Assembly (NCBI GenBank): GCA_026120185.1
Contig: JANUWF010001659.1
Coordinates: 2,728,001-2,792,000 of the forward strand
DNA: 64,000 nucleotides
Direction of reading: 5' to 3'
Source of the DNA: Voacanga thouarsii
Taxonomy: Eukaryota > Streptophyta > Magnoliopsida > Gentianales > Apocynaceae
The position numbers were made by a program, and so were the translations under genes. Position 1 is the stretch's first letter, and each line of letters begins with the position of its first letter. This document shows positions 35,713 through 48,252 of this stretch, one piece after another. The notes beneath the pieces were generated by a model. That model saw only the letters and a list, made by a program, of their open reading frames with translations, made no database searches and had not been told where the DNA came from.

Positions 35713-38228
35713 TGTTGGAATGTATGCCCAAAATAGCCTATGTATTTCTTAATTTTGGAAATTAGTAATAGTTTCATTCATTAATGGTTAATTTTTTTAA
35801 TTATATTGCACATTAAGTTCTAAATGTGTTAATAAGCATTCTACGTGATTGGGTCGTGCTTTTATAGTAAGGTATAGATTATGGGTTACTAATACATAAG
35901 CAAAAAATTATTCTTGATCGATTAATAGAGCTGGGCACTTCATTAAGGTTTAGATCATTACACTATGATTTCTAAATATGGAATGGTTTACCGTTAACCA
36001 GTGAGTAGACCACTCACACTAATAGTGTAAGCGTATTTGGAATACATAGAACTGGACCCTGCAATAATAATCGTTATAAAAGTATTAAAATAAATAAAGA
36101 TTGATTTAGCACAGCTACTGCTTAGATGAGTACCCTAAGACTTGAGTATAAGTTGGTGGTCTGGTGAAGCTGGACATGCATACTTTGATGCATGTTGGAT
36201 AAGGTTTTATCGCAAGGCCAATAACCTTTGTACGTTAGGTGTATGACTTTAATTAATTAAGATAGACTTATACAATAGAGTTTCTATGCTTTATTATGTG
36301 AAGAAATCACCTCATTGTGATTGTCCAGGAAAATCTAATAATGCAAGGCCCTGGGAAACGTGACTAAGTATGTACACTTTTGGGTAGCTTCCTATGATAA
36401 GTGGATACATACTAGAAGTCATGAATTATCAAACTAGCTAGCAAAGAATGATAGATGTCATTGAGAAAAGGTGTTGGTGCATTTTTCCTATCTCAGTGAT
36501 GGGTGTTATGTAGAGGGGTATTTTCTTCATTATACATGTAGGTCGAAGACACTGCACTTACAATATTATTCTTGTTAGAATCCTTACATACATTAAATAT
36601 GCATTACGCAGCAAAAATAAAAGGATTCTAGAAAAGAGGACCGCATGTGTGTGTTGAAACGGATCAAAAACAGAAAAATATACCTTTTCCGGATATCTCT
36701 GTCATTTAAAGATTTCCTTTGTGTATGAAGGTGCGATCCAGCAATAAACCCGGTGACTTCTATCGATTAACCATAGAACAATGTCTTTGCCACTGGAGTC
36801 CAAGCATAGAACTCCTACTAGTAGTGCCTACACGAGGTATGCTCTCAAGGAAAATAAAAATTCTCTGCTAGGAGAATTTCTTGGCGGCTAGGGTAACTTA
36901 CAGAGAAAAGAAGGGAAAAAGACGTGTCTCAACAATTCACAAAAAATAAATTTCTCTGTGTTATAAAAAAACAAAGACGCCTTATTCTAAGGAAAAATCT
37001 TAGAAAAATAGCCGCTGATCAACATCTTTTGAATTCTAAAAGAATTAGAATTCTTTAATTGTAATTGGAACCTACAAGTTCTCACAATTACAATTTAGCC
37101 CAAAAAAACTTCTACTTCTCACAATTAACCCTACAATGTTATCAAATAACATCTTGAGTATATAATCCTCTATTGTGTGTGACCTATTAGGTTTTTCAGT
37201 CTATTGGTAGAAAAATATGAATTAATCTAAATGTCCTTGAGATTAATAATCCTTAACAATTTAGAATTAACCTATTAATTCATCAATTAATAAACCTATA
37301 TTCAACAGATCATGAGTGGTATCTAGCAACATATTATGACCACCCAAGAGTCTAGAAAGTCAAGTAGCTTGACATGAACCCTTCAATAACAAACTACAGT
37401 ACAATAAGTTCCTTTCCTTTCGCCATACAATATCTCATCCGATTTGGAGTACGAAATTAGTGCTAACTCCCTCTATAATGTAAATTAATTCTGCCCCGAA
37501 TATAATAGTATTTGTACCAGTAATCCACTACTCTACATTTGTATCAATTGGAACTACTTCCAATACACAATCACCTTAGCCAAGGATTTCACGAGTAGTA
37601 ATTCCAACAAGTGGCCGTGAGATATTCGCCCCTATTATTAGGAGTGGTGAATTCTTTATTGACTATCTCAACTACTTTCGTTTACCTCATATTGTATCCA
37701 ATATCCATCCCATAGATGGCCCTTGATCTGGCTCCAGAGATTGGAATCAAAGTGCAATGCTCAGTAAACAAAGTACCTTAGAGATCTCAAATCTAAGGAT
37801 ACATGCACGTTTGCTATAGTTAGATTTTATTACTGGCACTGAATAGTTATCCATGTGATTATCTCATAACTAGGTCATTCAATGTACTTGTTCTATTAAC
37901 AAACATCCATGTGTTAACTTTGAGTATCACAATACTCACAGATGTGAGAATCATCGCTTGATCAGATCAAAAAGTCTAACATATGCTAGTCTTAATGCAT
38001 TAATAATGTCATATCTCATTAATATTAAAACTAGGGATAATTTAAGTACTAACACCATACAGTGTAATAGGAATCTCACATCTTGATCCCTATCATGATT
38101 TTCCTTAACACAGTGTTGTACTAGAGACTTTATCTAACAGTTATTTTACATGAAAGTAAAGAAAACAAACTCAAAGATAAATAATGCCTTGTATTATAAA
38201 ACAAATGTGTCATATACAAAGTACAAGT

Positions 38229-39410
38229 CAATACAACAAAAGTCTCTTCTAGCTACACTTTTTTTATGTCACTAATTAAAAGCGTCCTTATAATAATGAT
38301 ATTCCCGACGTTTAGAATAAAATGTCACCAAATTAAAAATATATCGTCATTTTTCAATTAAAGTGTCGGCATTTTTTATACTTTTTTCGACATCAATGAA
38401 AAAATGTTACAATATTTTTTTAAAAAAAATCTATTCTAACTACATTTTTTACGTCATTAATTAAAAGTGTCCCTATAATAATGATATTTCTGATGTTTAG
38501 AATAAAATATTGATAAATAAAAAATATAGCGTCATTTTTTAATTAAAGTGTCGGCATTTTATATATTTTCCCGACATTAATGGAAATGCATCGTAATATT
38601 AAAAAAAATCTTTTCTAGCTACACTATTTTTTCTGTCATTAATTAAAAGTGTCCCTATAATAATAATATTTCCAACGTTTAGAATAAAATTTCGCCAAAT
38701 AAAAAATATTGCATCATTTTTTAATTCAAGCGTCGGCATGTTATATATATTTTCTGACATTAAAAGAAGTTCCTGACACTATTTAAAAAAGTAAAATTTA
38801 ATTAAATAATATCAAATAATGACGATGCTTTTTTATATAAGTGTCGTCTCATTCAATATTATAACAACACTTTAAAATTAATTGTCCAATTTTAAAAGGA
38901 TTTTTTTTGCCGACATTATTTAAAAGCATCCCAATAATAATGATAATCCCGCCATTCAGAATAAAATGTCACCAAATAAAAAAATATCTCGTCATTTTTT
39001 AATTCAAGCATTGGCATGTTATATATTTTTTCCAACATTAATGAAAATGCATCGTAATATTAAAATAAAAATTTGATACTATTTTAAAAAGTATAATTTA
39101 ATTAAATAATATCAAATAACGAAAATACTTTTTTATATAAGTGTCTTCTCATTTAAAATTATAGGGACCCTTTAAAATTAATTGTGCAATTTTAAAAATA
39201 AATTTTTTGCCGGAATTATTTACAAGCATCCCTAGAATAAACAATATCCCTGATATTTAGAATAAAATATCGACAAATAAAAAATATCGCGTCATTTTTT
39301 AATTAAAGTGTTGGTATTTTTTGTATTTTCTCGATATTAATGAAAATGCATCTTAATATTAAAAAAAAATTCCGACGCTCTTAATTCAAAGAACTCGTAA
39401 CTAATTTTTA
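38229..39410. repeat. CACTA left subterminal repeat array
   Basis: Imperfect reiterations of a unit of about 160 bases or less contain 'gtccctataataatgata', 'cgtttagaataaaatgtc', 'gcgtcattttttaattaa' and 'gtgtcggcatttt'. At least four rounds are visible at 38270, 38430, 38640 and 38930, with more to 39370. Subterminal repeats of this kind bind transposase in characterised CACTA elements; binding here is inferred. Confidence 0.8.
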
Positions 39411-41630
39411 AAGATAAAATGTTAATTTTCATTACTTATTTTTTCATGAAAAAGGTAAATTAATATAATTTCTCTTACTAAGTCACCAATAGAATAATTA
39501 GGGGCATCAATTTAATTTTTTAAATGTTAATGACCAACATTAATTATAATAAAATACAAATTTGTACATTTATTATTGTATCTTGTAAGTTAGGTATTTA
39601 TAAATTATTATGAGCTTGTCTCTTTAAATTGTAAAAAAAAATTAAATTAAAAATTTCATAGAGGCAAAATTGGTTTATTACTCGTAGCATATATTACTAT
39701 CTTAACACCCTAACACTCAATCTCCTTAATTTAATAATAGAAAGAAAAATTTTTGAATATAAAATTTAATTAAAAATTTATGGTTAATTAGGGATTTTCA
39801 AATTAACCAATTTTAGTTCCAAGGAATCTAAAAAAAGAAAAAATTACTAAGAACGATGTCGTCTCGTTCTTAGTCTTCCTTTTTAATCTCTGCTATTTCT
39901 TTTTCTCTGAGAAGTCCTTCTTCTCTACATTTTTTCTACCATTCTTCCTCATTCTCTGTCGTTTTTCTTGTCAATCTATCCAAGGAAAAGCCACTTCATT
40001 GCTTTCTTTCAGCGACATTTCTTCCCTCAATTATTTCCAATTTCCCATCTCCATTGTACCCACTGAGCCACGGAGCGCCACTGTTGGAGTTTGCAACCTC
40101 GCTGTCAAAGTTTGCAGTTGCCACTCTCGGAGTTCGCAGCCACCGTCGGAGATAGGTTAACATGCCAAGATTCACACTAGTCTGAGGTTTGGCTCTCTTC
40201 TTCCCTTTCAAATAATATACATATAAATTATAGAAAATACTTCTCCATGAATTGTGTACATTCTGCAAGCCAAGGTTTTCAATTGGGTAAACTTTTCTTA
40301 ATTTTTATCTTTGCCAACCCTCGGTTACTATAAATCCAAGAGGGAAAATGACAAACGGACAAATCACTAGTTTTCTGATTTTTGACGCAACTGTCCGGTC
40401 TTTTTTCTAGCCAATTTTGTATTATCACTTTCAATTCCCACATGCTTTACCGTGGTAAATACTATAGTAGTATATTTTTTTCCATTTTAGAAAATAAAAG
40501 GATGTAATTATTACTGCAAATGAAATAGGATTTTGGTGTTATTTTTTTAAATTGAATTTATGTGCAGGTAGTCATGGCATGTTTGTTTCATGAGGTTGAT
40601 ACTCTGCTGTTTAATTCTGCAAGATTTTTGTTTTATCGATCAGATTGATCCCTAGGAAAGTAAAGGCATTACAGTCTTTTTTTTTTTCTGACTTCATGAC
40701 AACATCTTGTTAGATTCTCCTTGTTTCCAAGTCATCAAAGAGTCTGTTCATACAAAGAGAAAAATAGATGAATACAGAGTAGATTTACTTTAACAGATTT
40801 CGCAAAGCTTAAGAATATTACATGTTCTATTGAGGAGTATTAGAGAGTAAAACCATAAATGAATTTGGTTTCTTTTGTTTATGTTTTTAAGGATTCTAAA
40901 TGTTCCTCTGGTGCTTGCCTAGAAATTCTCTAGAGAAATCTTATATTGGAGCAATCATAGGAAAGGGTAATCCCAAAGCTAGACTGGACATTTCCTTCTG
41001 CTAATATCCCTACACCCTTGATAGAGGAAAACTTGAAAATGAGATCTTGGTTGCTCCTGAGTTGCTAAAAATAAATTGATCCTATAAGTGAAAAATGAAG
41101 TGGAATTTCTTCATCTATTAGATTGCTCATTTTATTGCCTATCTTCTATTCAGATTGAAAGCTTATATGATATTTTTTGGTTTTGCAATTTGCAGATATT
41201 TTTCAGCTGCTTTCTTCACTTTTCACCTATTGTATTTATTTCTTTTTTTAATTGGAGGGGGTTTTATTGTTCTTTTTTTTTCTTTTACATATTGCATAGT
41301 ACCACTCATGAATTGTGCTTTGCTAAGCCTATTTAGTGCTCACATATGTAGTTTTTTACAATTGTTTAATATTAGATATTAATGAAAAAGATCTAATACT
41401 TCAATTCTGAACTTGGAGAGTAATACTAAAACTCTATACAATTGTACTCTTACCCTGATGATATAATAGTGGAAGAAAACTTGATAAATCAATAGAACTC
41501 ACCATATTAGTACATATTGATTGTAGTTAATGAGATTCATGTTTTTTGCTACCAGATGTATTAACCAGTGCTCTAGATGCCTATATGTTGAATACAAGAA
41601 GAGTGGGATCGATGTGCAGTGCCAGGTGTG
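39411..41630. other. CACTA interior, left part: probable captured gene 5' sequence, unidentified
   Basis: From 39411 to 39840 the sequence is AT-rich with nothing recognisable. At 39850-40190 the composition changes sharply: a pyrimidine-rich stretch like a plant 5' untranslated region (39880-39960), then a GC-richer segment (40060-40160) with a repeated 'ggagtttgc' and 'ggagttcgc' phrase. The rest to 41630 looks intron-like, T-rich with 'tgcag' acceptor-like sites such as 40563. No protein is recognised in the ORFs at 39996-40268 or 41088-41382. Confidence 0.4.
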
Positions 41631-41824
41631 TAGTCCAGTTCTTTTCTTGTTCGGTGACTATTTTGCTTCAAAATTGTTCCACAAGGTTAGTCTAAGGAGT
41701 CACTGCTTTACATCATTTTGTCTAATTTCCTTAAAATAATGTTTTCCTTGTGCTCTTACTATATGAGGTGAGCTGGGAAAAATTCTGTTTGAAGCATCAG
41801 CTTCTCACCTTATGATAGGGTATA

Positions 41825-44800
41825 TGTAACACCCCACCTTTACTTTTGATTAACTACTATGTGTAATAGGATCAGAATTTGTATTGATGTTCAGAACAAA
41901 AGTTGATCGGTGTATTAAGACGAATACTTTTGTGGAATAAAATTTTGTCGGGACCTGAATGTAATTAGTGGATTTGTTCTATCCATACACTAAATTTTTA
42001 GAAGGCTATTATTATTAACAAAATAAGAACTTTAGAGTACTCTAGAAAGAAAAATTGATCAGTGCAATGAAATGCACGTTTTGATGCGAATTATGCTACC
42101 TGGGATACCGGGGGCATTTTCGTCATTTTGATCGCACCCGCAACTTTGACTGAAAATTTGACCAAGTAGAGAAGGATTTGAAGATTTTAAGTGTTACCAA
42201 TGGATTCAGTGGAATTTTTGGAGTTGAATGCTAAAATAAAATATTTTTCCGTTACGGACCCGATTTTGATCATTTCTGAAGAAAATAGGAAAATGCGGTT
42301 GAAAATGGGACGTGTGGCTTCTTGTGATTGGTGGCCAAAGACAAGTGTCAAATAATAAGAGGATGCATGAAATATTCATGAATGTAAAACTTCTCAAATA
42401 AGTTTTGCAAAAAAAATCAAGAAAAATGTGGAAAAAAGTGAGATCGCAACATGTGTAAAGTAGCCATCATTCATTTAATTGAGTAAAATCTTATTGGTCC
42501 TTATTTTGACCAAGATTGGTGGTGAGGAGGCTGAGAAAACCTGCCAAGGGCTTAAATGAAGAAGGAAGGAAGAAATGAGGAAGAAAAGGAAAGGAAAAAT
42601 CAAGAAAAATTGGAAAATGAGAGAGAAAATAGTGTTCTTGAAGAAGTTGGAGATTCTTGGAGCAAATTCAAGCTAGAACACCTTATACACAAGGTAAAGT
42701 CCTATACTTCAAGAATTAAAGTTGTAGATTTCATTACGGTGATCGTTTTGACATGAATTTTAACATGAAAATGTGAGATTTGTGATGATTAAAATGATTA
42801 TTGTGTACTATGTGAGACTTTTTGTGTGCAAGTGTGTGTACCGGTTGGATAAAGGATTCATAGGCTATGTTTTGTATGGTGAATAAAAGTATTTGAATGG
42901 TGATTTAAAGGGTTGTTCATGATTGAGAAGAAAGATGGTAGAGTTGGGATAAAAATGAGTTATACATTAAAGAAAATGGATTATGATTTGTTTTTTAATG
43001 TTGATGTTAGTTATATGTCATTTGCATAAGAACTTAGTGGCTTTCTAGAACCTGAAAATCTGAATAATTAAGGTTTTTTGAAGGGAAATGAAGTGGATTA
43101 AGGGTTAAATAGGTGTTATGAATCAAGAAGAACAAGTAGGTGAAGTTGTTTTGTGGAAATGGACTAAAAATCAGAAAACTAATGGGGCTGTTTTTTCCCA
43201 GTAACATATTACTGGAACCAGAAATCTGAAAATGGCCTATACAAAATTAAATTTAAGAGTCTTACAGTCATTTTGGTATATCATAGAGACAAATCGGAGT
43301 TGCGGATTGAAAGTTATGTCCAAAACGAAATAATGTGTCAAAACAGCAAAATTTCAGAATTTTACTTAGAACATGGACGAATTTAGGAATGATTAATTGT
43401 ATGATTTTAGATAAAATAATTAGAGAAACATGAAGCGAATCCCTTGTTTATGAACGGAGGAAGGATGTGGGAAAAGGAAAACGAAAGAATTGATCAAACA
43501 ATGAAAAAACGACGTGAACGAAAGTTGAACGTTTTCCTTGACCGTCGACCGAACATCGGCTACCCGTTGGCTATTTTTCGACCAAACATGAATTAACCCG
43601 AAAATGATGCTTGGTGTGGGTTTAGCGACAAATGGCTAACGGAATATTGAAAATGGTAGAAACGAAGGTTATATGGCCGTGAACGGAAAGAGTTGCTTAG
43701 GACACGAGGTGAGTCCCTTTGATTTCTAAAACCTTTTGAAAGCTAGTGTGCTTCACTTTTCCATGAAAATGCTATGTTTTATACCATTTTGGAAATCCCA
43801 AGATATGTTTAAGGTTTATCTGAGCAAGAATTATTTTATGCCATTTTAGGCTCGATTGAACATCATAATTGGCTTGGAAACCTTACTAGATGATTAAAGT
43901 ATGAATTTTTTGAATTTAGTCCTTTTTGGATTAAATATTTGGGATTTTCAGAAAATTGTAAATTTTGGAATTGGGTATTCATAAATTAACTGGAATGCCC
44001 TTATTGGACCATTTTATGGAATTATGTTTGGAAACTTTGAATTTAACCCTCTTTTGGGATTAGAATTCTGGATTTCTTGAAATGAGTTCCTTTTTAGAAT
44101 TGGGTATTTGGAAAATGATCCAAATGTTCTTATTGGAATGTTTTATGAAAACCTTTGGAATTAGGTATTTGGTAAATGATCGAAATACTCTTATTGAAAC
44201 TTTTGTGAATACTTTTCAAATTGGATAAGGGTAAAATGATCCAAATACCCTCTAAAAGTCTTTTGGAATCGGGTATGGGTAAAATGACCTGAATACCATT
44301 AGGAAATGACTTTTGCGATCGAGTATAGGAAAAACGTTCCAGATACTCTTGGAAATATGTTTTGATGTGTGAACAGAACTCTTTATCCTGTTTTAACATG
44401 ATTTTGGAAAATGATCTCTCGTGATGAGATCGACTTTCGGAAAACGACCTTTTGATCCCTAAAATTGTTTAATTGGTCTGATGTACCATGGAATAAATTG
44501 ATTGGCTCTGCGGAGTCAATGTGAATGATGATCTGACTTGCGAGTCAATGGAATCAAATTCTGGAAAATGTTGTCTTGACCCAAAACTATTTTGATTTGA
44601 AAAATCTTGCGGGATCAGATAACCCTCTAGCCTGATCAGTCAGACGAGGTTGGTATTGTTAACGTTGAGTATTCAGTAAGGATTTTGATCTTTGTACTAG
44701 CCTACATTAGAGTTAAACAACCCTAGAAACTTAGCCTTGTTCAAGGGATTGTCTTGCTTCGAACGGGGTGACAGGAAATTGAGATGAGTCATCCTGGCTA

Positions 44801-45677
44801 GCTGTTTAGTACCTGGCAATTGTTGCGTCTATGGGCACTTCTTATTTTGCGTCATTGACTGGATGCCGGGCGGGGACACTCGGTGCGTCTGACTCCTTGC
44901 TGCCTCGATGGTAATTGACGTCAAGATTAGGACCCCTGACTTATGGTGGCAAGTAAAAGATTGTGTGCTGCGGTACACAAGGTATGCTGCGGTATACCTG
45001 AGCAGAAGTACACTGCGGTGTACTTATTCCGGTGACACATGGTTGAGTTCTGGAGGCTGCGGTCTCTGTACAATGATATGTAGCACCGAAGGCAAAGACT
45101 GCGGGACTTGCATGTGGATACAAGCTGACCTTTTATTGGAGAAGTACCTGTGATTTGAAAATTGGGGCAATAATTTGAAAATTGAAATATAGTTTTCCAA
45201 AAATGATTAAGTTCTGAATAAACTCTTTGTTAAAGAGTTTTGTAATCATTTCCAATGAATAAATGATATGCTATTCCATAAAAGTTTTATGTACCTTGTA
45301 CTTTCATAAAGCAATAGCACACATCGGACTCACTGGGTGATTCGTCACTCACACGTGTCTTTTATCTTACCTTTTTGTAGGATCTAGAGCCGAGCGACCT
45401 ACAGATAGATGGACGATACCACAAAGTCTGCAGTTTAGGTCTGGACAACTTCCTCTTTAATCATGCACTATATTCTATTATAAATAGAGAAAGCATGTAT
45501 GAGATTTTCTAATATATGTATGTGTATGGCCTTCAGAGTGAGATATTGTTGAGTCTGGACCTTATATATGTATTTACTCTGTTGTTTTTGTTATAAAGAC
45601 CCCTAGTCCGAGAGACTGGATTGGGCGACACCCGGTATTGATATGTTTCCGTTGTTATCCTTAGTAGGGGTGTTACA
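41825..45677 (+). mobile_element. E: gypsy-type LTR unit in a captured ALDH intron, probably a solo LTR
   Basis: It is 3853 bases, TGTAACACCCC to GGGGTGTTACA, with TSD GTATA (41820-41824 and 45678-45682). It lies within the intron between the ALDH exon pieces at 41688 and 45989. The 3' end has 'ttataaagacccctag' and 'gggcgacaccc', matching the 3' layout of D, D' and K. No gag, pol, primer-binding site or polypurine tract is seen. Solo LTR is the simplest reading; a noncoding retrotransposon derivative is possible. ORFs from 42206 to 45153 have no recognised product. Confidence 0.87.
43950..44370 (+). repeat. Degenerate tandem repeat in LTR E
   Basis: About six imperfect units of 50-65 bases share the phrase 'ggaattgggtatttgg', then 'aaatgatccaaatac' and 'ccttattgga', at about 43955, 44097, 44157, 44217, 44267 and 44325. 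The repeat creates the minus-strand ORF at 44130-44399, which is not a gene. Confidence 0.75.
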
Positions 45678-45762
45678 GTATATGGTCTGGGTAATGCTTT
45701 GTAATTTTAAAGCTGAAGAAATCAGTGGCAGTGAGTGATTATATTACCCCAAATACCAAGTA

Positions 45763-45764
<2 letters not shown>

Positions 45765-45798
<34 letters not shown>
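45765..45798. repeat. (TA)n microsatellite
   Basis: A pure AT dinucleotide run in the captured ALDH intron, 88 bases right of LTR E. Confidence 0.92.
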
Positions 45799-45801
<3 letters not shown>

Positions 45802-46890
45802 AAATGGTATGTGCTTTTATGTCGTTGATGGTTGAGATAATTAAAAGTTCTCTTATGATTACATACTTACCCAAATCCAGTCTTACACCAATGCTTTTTT
45901 GAAACTGAAATGAATCCAAGTGTTTAATATTTTTTTTTCTTCTGGATAATTTTGGTTTTCATTATATATCATCTATTGATCTTTATAGGCTGGTCTTCCT
46001 CCTGGAGTTCTTAATGTAGTTTTTGGATATGGTTCAACAGATAGTGCAGCTCTTACTAGCCATATGCATGTGGACAAGGTTAGTGAAAAAACTATACCTA
46101 TTGAATAGGTTTCATGTCCGTTTTCTTAGGTTCCTTTGCAAGATTTAGGAGGGAAAATGTAGAGTACAAAAAAGAACTCTTGAAAATAAATAATCAAAGT
46201 GTTTAATTTTCTTCAGTTAATATTAATTTATGTTTTGGAGTGAGGATGGAGTATGCTTATTTAATTGATATGGGTTTTTTTGTTTGTTTGGCAGATTTCC
46301 TTGTTCAATTAATATTACTCTATGAGGCAGTTGAGCAAGCACATTTTGCTTTGTTCTTCAACTAGGTGTGTATAAATAACACTCATTACATGAGACTGGA
46401 ATTCTAAAGCAGGTATTCATGCATGGTTGAATGTGTTTGCTAATATATGTTAGGGCCAAAATTGTTGTGCCGATTCTCGTATATATGTCCATGAAAGCAT
46501 ATATGATGAGTTCGTAGAGAAGGCAAAGTTGCATGCCATGAAACGTGTTATTGGTGACCCTTTCAAGAAAGGTGTTGAGCAAGGTCCTTAGGTACTCCCT
46601 TGTTCCAAGAGAACGAAGTTTCTTACCTAGCTCTTGAGCAGCATGTGATCTAGGCATATCCTCCCTCCCAATTGCTAGCTTATCTGCAATTTTTTTTTAA
46701 TGATTTATATGTCACAAGGAACTTTTATAAATTATGAACCAAATGTTTCTTTGGAATGTTCAAATCAGATCGATTCAAATCAATTGGAGAAAATCCTTGG
46801 CTACATAAAATCCAGCATTGATAGTGGTGCTGCCCTTGAGTGTGGAGGTGAAAGATTTAGCTCCAAAGGCTTAGAGGAATGTCATCAGAA

Positions 46891-47679
46891 TGATAAAAGC
46901 TTGCTTCATGATAAGAATGGTTGTTGAATCTCACTACTTCTTTGCACCGCCGTCGTAGCTGTTGTAGAAGTAAAAATGGTGTCATTACCACCGCCATCAC
47001 TACTGGAATTGCTAGGTTCTTGGCCCATCATTGCTGGGTGATGCCCAAGCATGCTACTGGAATTTGGTAGTGCAGCGGAAAATACAAAGTCAGGTAAGTC
47101 ACGTATGTAGTTATTTTTATTTAAATAATAGTAAACAAAAGAAATTTTTTTAACATGAATATTATTTTTTAGGCTATTTATAATTTTAGTGAATTTGCCT
47201 ATACTCCAGAGTTACTGCCATTTTTTGGTTTCTTCAAGTAAGTGATATATCTTCTCAAATTATTTCAATTACATATGTTTCATTATATCGCTTGTAACTA
47301 TTAATTATATTAGTAAAATGATTTAAATATTTTAAATGTTTATCATTTTTTTCTTTATTTGATGTGTAGGGCTAATGGACTTTCCATCAATTTGCAACAA
47401 TACGAAGACTTTTTTTTTTTTAAGTTTGCTAATGAAATTGAACATTTATATTTAATTTGATTTATATTGTAGTTAGACATTTGGTAAAATGCTTTTGAGT
47501 ATGAATATTTAATTTTTTTTCTAATTTATACGATTTATTTCAATAAATATTATTCATTTTGTTTCAAAACTATGATTGCTTTACAGCTTTTTATTATACA
47601 GTGTAAAAAGAAACATTTCTTATGAGATTTTAAATTGGAAAAAAAATTTCAAATAATAAAATATAATAATTGTCAACTT
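46891..47679. other. CACTA interior, right part: possible second captured fragment, then AT-rich filler
   Basis: Between 46930 and 47065 the base composition is richer in GC, and the minus strand is open: HHPAMMGQEPSNSSSDGGGND, then repeated Thr and Ala codons. That looks like a low-complexity region of a transcription factor, but I cannot name it. From 47080 to 47679 the sequence is AT-rich with nothing recognisable. Confidence 0.3.
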
Positions 47680-48252
47680 TGGGACGCTTAAAACAAAGTG
47701 AGGCAAAAATGGGGACACTATGATTGATTGCGTGGCAAAAAAGAGGACAAAATTATATTTATGTGTCGCTAATTTTTGGGACATTTATAGAATAAAATAT
47801 TTCCAATTTTGAGACGCTATAAACATAAAACGTAACCAGAAAAATAGAGAGAATTAGAATTTTGTGTCAGTAATTTTGGGACACTTTAAAAAAATGTCGT
47901 TATGTTAATGACATTATAGAATTTAAGCGTAGTAAATTTAGAAACGCTTATAGGCAAAGTGTCAGTAAATTTAGAGATGTTTATAGGAAATACGTAGATA
48001 AATTTAGAGACGTTTATAGGAAAAGCATCGACAAATGTAGAGACGCTTATAGAAGAATTATCGGCTAATTTAGAGACACTTATAGGAAAAGCGTTGGTAA
48101 CTTAATTTACCGACGTAAGACTCTTTAGCGACACCACTTTTAGCAATGCATGCGGGGACACTTATAAAAGTGTCAGTAAAAAATTTCACGACACAAATTA
48201 GTGTCCTAAGAAAAATTAATTTGCGTCCCTAAATGCTTAGATTGTTGTAGTG
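47680..48252. repeat. CACTA right subterminal repeat array
   Basis: Short repeats are built on 'gggacgctt', 'gggacactt' and, at 47930-48110, a tandem unit of about 33-40 bases like 'aaatttagagacgcttatag' with 'gaaaagcgtcggta'. The array ends in the CACTACAACAA terminus read inward from 48252. Confidence 0.8.

Larger units (their letters stand above)
41631..46890 (+). pseudogene. Captured ALDH2-type aldehyde dehydrogenase gene fragment with introns
   Basis: Five exon pieces occur in the order of plant ALDH2 genes: one ending YFASKLFHK before a GT donor at about 41688; [16 protein letters not shown]...HMHVDK (45989-46078), between an AG acceptor and a GT donor; the truncated piece YEAVEQAHFALFFN (46321-46365); [15 protein letters not shown]...KKGVEQGP (46454-46591), which includes the position of the catalytic Cys; and IDSNQLEKILGYIKS...SGAALECGGERFSSKG (from 46769). 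Introns are retained, so capture was at DNA level. The start of the third exon, with the GSTxTGK and LELGGK motifs, is missing. Exons three and four each end TAG where the family has CAG, then GT. Intact ALDH2 oxidises aldehydes with NAD; this copy cannot. Confidence 0.9.
38229..48252. mobile_element. CACTA (En/Spm-type) DNA transposon carrying host gene fragments
   Basis: The right end read inward is CACTACAACAATC; the left end is CAATACAACAAAAG, the same 11-base terminal inverted repeat with one substitution. A 3-base TSD, AGT, lies at 38226-38228 and 48253-48255, and excision restores the H LTR to match LTR B. Long arrays of short subterminal repeats flank both sides. No transposase (TNPA, TNPD or Transposase_21 type) is visible, so the element is nonautonomous. 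It spans 10024 bases, or about 6.2 kb without the nested LTR unit E. Inside are exons of a plant aldehyde dehydrogenase. The 3-base TSD and CACTA ends are diagnostic of the superfamily. Confidence 0.9.

Noticed and set aside
38229..39410. Direct repeats as a possible CRISPR array
   Set aside because: Units are imperfect, long and without unique spacers; they fit CACTA subterminal repeats in a plant context.
44130..44399. Minus-strand ORF of 89 codons
   Set aside because: It is a reading of the degenerate tandem repeat in LTR E.
38229..48252. LTR-retrotransposon boundaries for the 38.2-48.3 kb insertion
   Set aside because: The ends are CACTA-type inverted repeats with a 3-base TSD, and no direct LTR pair, primer-binding site or polypurine tract lies at them.
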